NCBI RefSeq assembly: GCF_003148565.1
Contig: NZ_QGGL01000004.1
Location: 86,233 to 150,232 of the forward strand
Direction: 5' to 3'
Length of the DNA stretch: 64,000 nucleotides
From: Tumebacillus permanentifrigoris
GTDB lineage: Bacteria; Bacillota; Bacilli; Tumebacillales; Tumebacillaceae
Part shown: positions 62,094 to 64,000 of the stretch, piece after piece
Position numbering within the stretch: the stretch's first letter is position 1
How the letters are laid out: the number at the start of each line of letters is the position of its first letter
Notes under the pieces: model-generated
Told to the model about the DNA's origin: nothing
What the model saw: only the letters and a program-made list of their open reading frames with translations
Databases searched by the model: none
Made by a program: the position numbers and the translations under genes

Positions 62094-62693
62094 TTAATGG
62101 TACAGAGCGTTGACCCCGTTCAGGTCATCTGCCGTCGCCGACTGCACTTGACGCCCATTTGAGAGTTGGCACATGATGGCATAAGGATTGCTGTTGCTGT
62201 GCGCGAGACCGAAGGCGTGGCCAATTTCATGGGCGACGGAACCGCGCTCGTCCCAATCGGACAGCGGGCTGTATGTGACAGAGTTGATTTTTTCCTTGTT
62301 CCAACCCCAGTTTTGCGCCGTGGGGGCGACTTTCGTGCTGTATATCCAGAACTCCGTCTCCGCGATGACACCCTGAGACGCATCGTAGTAGTTCCCCGCA
62401 TACCAGTCCATCACACTCGATGATTGCGTGGTCGTGCTTCGGTACGAAACCGAAGTGGTCACCCCCGTCCGCGCCGTCGAGTTGACCCATTCACTCATCC
62501 CGGTGTCGATAACACTGGAACTTCCCGATGCAGAGGAATCCACGAAGTAATACCGCTTGGCGTTCCCGTAACTGCCGACGCCGCCGTTCAGAGTGTAGCC
62601 AAACAGGTTGTACCCATACGCCGCCTGCACATCACCGACGAGAACGAACCCAATCAAGGCAGAAGCCACGACCGCTAAGAATCCCTTTTTCAT
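62094..62693 (-). CDS. Secreted matrixin-type metalloprotease (M10)
   Basis: 199 residues. Signal peptide (about 1-24). Zinc motif VAHEIGHAFGLAHS (His155, Glu156, His159, His165) and the Met-turn in NPYAIMC (Met174) give the metzincin pattern H-E-x-x-H-x-x-G-x-x-H. No cysteine-switch propeptide is visible. First gene of a two-gene operon. GC content is like the main chromosome, unlike the AT-rich cargo to its left. Confidence 0.88.
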   Translation of the reverse strand: MKKGFLAVVASALIGFVLVGDVQAAYGYNLFGYTLNGGVGSYGNAKRYYFVDSSASGSSSVIDTGMSEWVNSTARTGVTTSVSYRSTTTQSSSVMDWYAGNYYDASQGVIAETEFWIYSTKVAPTAQNWGWNKEKINSVTYSPLSDWDERGSVAHEIGHAFGLAHSNSNPYAIMCQLSNGRQVQSATADDLNGVNALYH

Positions 62694-62918
62694 GTCTCTT
62701 ACTCCTTATGAAAAGATTTAACACCCCTTTCATATAGTAACATAGAGATTTCAATTTAAATATACTTCAGATAACTTTTTCCATTTCGTTTTCTATAGGA
62801 TATGACGTATCCCAATGCTTATTGGTTACACGGTCAGCCAAAAAGGCCGCCCTTCTTTACTCCCCCCCTTGTACGGTACACTAAAAAAACTAGTTTTAGG
62901 AGATAAGGTGATACCAAG

Positions 62919-63100
62919 ATGATACTCATGCAAGCGAACGACATAAAAAAAATCCTACGGCACCGACGTCATCCTCGACGGGGCGTCGATCATCGTGCAA
63001 GACCGCGAGCGCGTCGTCTTGATCGGCGTCATCGGGGCTGGCAAATCGACTCTGTTGAAGATCATCGTCGATGACATGACCTATGATTCCGGCACCAGTC
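62919..63100 (+). pseudogene. ABC-F ATPase gene fragment
   Basis: The start ATGATACTCATGCAAGCGAA leads to ANDIKK. After a run of eight A the frame shifts and continues SYGTDVILDGASI, VLIGVIGAGKSTLLKII (Walker A GVIGAGKST), then the homology stops near 63095. It is the first about 60 residues of an ABC-F type protein, with a frameshift and a 3' deletion. Confidence 0.7.
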
Positions 63101-63323
63101 GAGGGCGCGGTCATCTCCCCGATCTTCTTCCAACTCTTCCTCAAAAGCCCTTTTATCAAGGTACTCGGTGACGTTGGAGAAGTTGAACCTATCGTTGCCC
63201 CTGCCAAGCCCGCTACAAGTGAATACCAGATCAGCATAGTCAGTTCCAAAAAAGAAGCCCTGAATAACGGTTGTTCTCCAAAGTTATCTGCTGGAAACTG
63301 TCTCGCCTTCCCGTAACTAGCAC

Positions 63324-63660
63324 GATCAATGGACAATCGTGAAACAGCTTCAACGTCACAACGTGGAATTTTGCTCAATCACCGAGCAATTTGACACCAC
63401 TACGCCTAACGGTCGTGCCTTCTTCTCTTTGCTCGGTACGTTTGCCCAATTGGAGCGGGAAACCCTTGGTTAAAACGTCAGGCTAGGGGATGAAGCAAAA
63501 AGCTAAGGAAGATGAATGGAACGGCCGAACTATCCTCGGCTACGACAATGTAGAAGGGACGCTGGTCGTAAACGAAGCTGAAAAGCTCCTTGCAAGAAGA
63601 CCCAGACAGGAAAAAGATGTTCCTTAAGACACTGGTCAAGGACACTACACTAACCCCGCA
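63324..63660 (+). pseudogene. Large serine recombinase gene fragment
   Basis: Codons from 63324 to the TAA at 63473 read VKQLQRHNVEFCSITEQFD and TPNGRAFFSLLGTFAQLERE, which is the end of a resolvase catalytic domain. In another frame from 63489 follows MKQKAKEDEWNGRTILGYDN and VVNEAEKLLARR, the recombinase domain of the same family (site-specific integrase/SpoIVCA type). The gene is broken by frameshifts and lacks both ends. It is likely the relic of the enzyme of a mobile element. Confidence 0.75.
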
Positions 63661-63720
63661 ACGCACGCTCGATGAGATCAACTTCAATATAGAAATCCCA
63701 CACAAGACCCCAACAGAAAA

Positions 63721-63762
63721 AGACCTCAGCCAACAGGACATAGCTGTTGGCTGAGGTCTCCC
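63721..63762. terminator. Terminator-like hairpin
   Basis: Stem GACCTCAGCCAACA / TGTTGGCTGAGGTC with an A run before it and a short CCCCT after it. 28 bp before cassette copy C. Confidence 0.6.
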
Positions 63763-63790
63763 CTCTACTACATATTTCGCACTTAACGAT

Positions 63791-64000
63791 GATAAGGTTC
63801 ACCGTATCACAAGTAATACACAACCTTCAACCGACGACATTTTCCATCTCGGTCTCAAGAACAAGCGTTCCCTCATTAAATCTCCTATGATAGAATACAA
63901 TCAGCACAACTGAATAGGCTCCTCAAGGGCGGTCGGCTCATCCCCTCATGAAAGGGGGTGAGATCGGTATGATCATTTTCGGCATGTTGACTGTACTCCT
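63791..64000 (+). repeat. Toxin cassette copy C (cut by the window edge)
   Basis: Starts GATAAGGTTCACCGTATC and is nearly identical to 60791-61000 through the promoter, leader and ribosome site. The toxin ATG is at 63969 and the frame MIIFGMLTVL runs off the edge, so an intact copy probably continues to the right. Confidence 0.85.

Noticed and set aside
62926..63378. 150-residue minus-strand frame
   Set aside because: It is antisense to the ABC-F fragment, whose Walker A motif is clear on the plus strand.

Overview
The window looks like chromosome from a spore-forming, high-GC Firmicute of the Alicyclobacillaceae type, with Tumebacillus as the best guess. The reasons are Bacillus-style ribosome sites, sporulation coat genes (CotB/CotG/CotH types), SLH-domain cell-surface proteins, SdpRI, HelD, PatA and futalosine-pathway menaquinone genes. 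This is inferred from gene content; no 16S or other marker gene is present.

Layout. 1-4.5 kb: a minus-strand operon of a TerB_N/TerB_C protein, a BrxD-like ATPase and an Lhr-like helicase that runs off the left edge; this is a probable defence or DNA-processing module. 4.7-6.8 kb: the RNA polymerase-recycling helicase HelD. 7-13.7 kb: a spore-coat neighbourhood with three CotB-like proteins, an aquaporin with unusual NPA boxes, an ArsB/NhaD-like transporter, the coat kinase CotH and, divergent from it, a CotG-like protein built of 23 serine-rich hexapeptides. 13.7-29 kb: housekeeping and envelope genes (MOSC, VOC, a Fur-controlled FhuF-like reductase, an SDR, two paralogous SLH/Ig-like/lamin-tail surface proteins, a metallo-beta-lactamase-fold hydrolase with glycerate kinase, an epimerase, sdpRI, patA). 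29-38 kb: a complete beta-1,3-glucan utilisation operon (GH81 with CBM56, GH1, ABC importer without its ATPase, LacI regulator with palindromic operators). 38.2-40.1 kb: a short secreted peptide gene divergent from an XRE-TPR regulator, which looks like an RRNPP-type quorum-sensing pair. 40-51 kb: BioY, two rhodanese proteins, a P1 peptidase, a lipoprotein protease, an LLM oxidoreductase, the psuK-psuG pair and mqnB-mqnD.

From about 51 kb to the right edge the window becomes an accessory island. Several genes are strikingly AT-rich compared with the GC-rich backbone. It holds a Panacea toxin-antitoxin pair, a ParB-like orphan, a ParA-RelA/SpoT operon, a malate:quinone oxidoreductase, and a two-gene unit of an unrecognised protein plus a P-loop ATPase with a C-terminal helix-hairpin-helix. 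Between these cargo blocks sit at least five copies or fragments of one roughly 450-bp cassette. It encodes a 20-residue membrane toxin-like peptide with a convergent antisense RNA, in the style of type I systems txpA/ratA and bsrG/SR4. The end of one cassette is the beginning of the next, so the copies look like a broken tandem array into which cargo was inserted. Fragments of an ABC-F ATPase and a serine recombinase lie at the right end.

The most promising undescribed items are the cassette array with its cargo, the ATPase-HhH two-gene unit, the ParA-RelA/SpoT pair and the peptide/XRE-TPR pair. Nothing was searched against a database; all names rest on recognised motifs and family resemblance.
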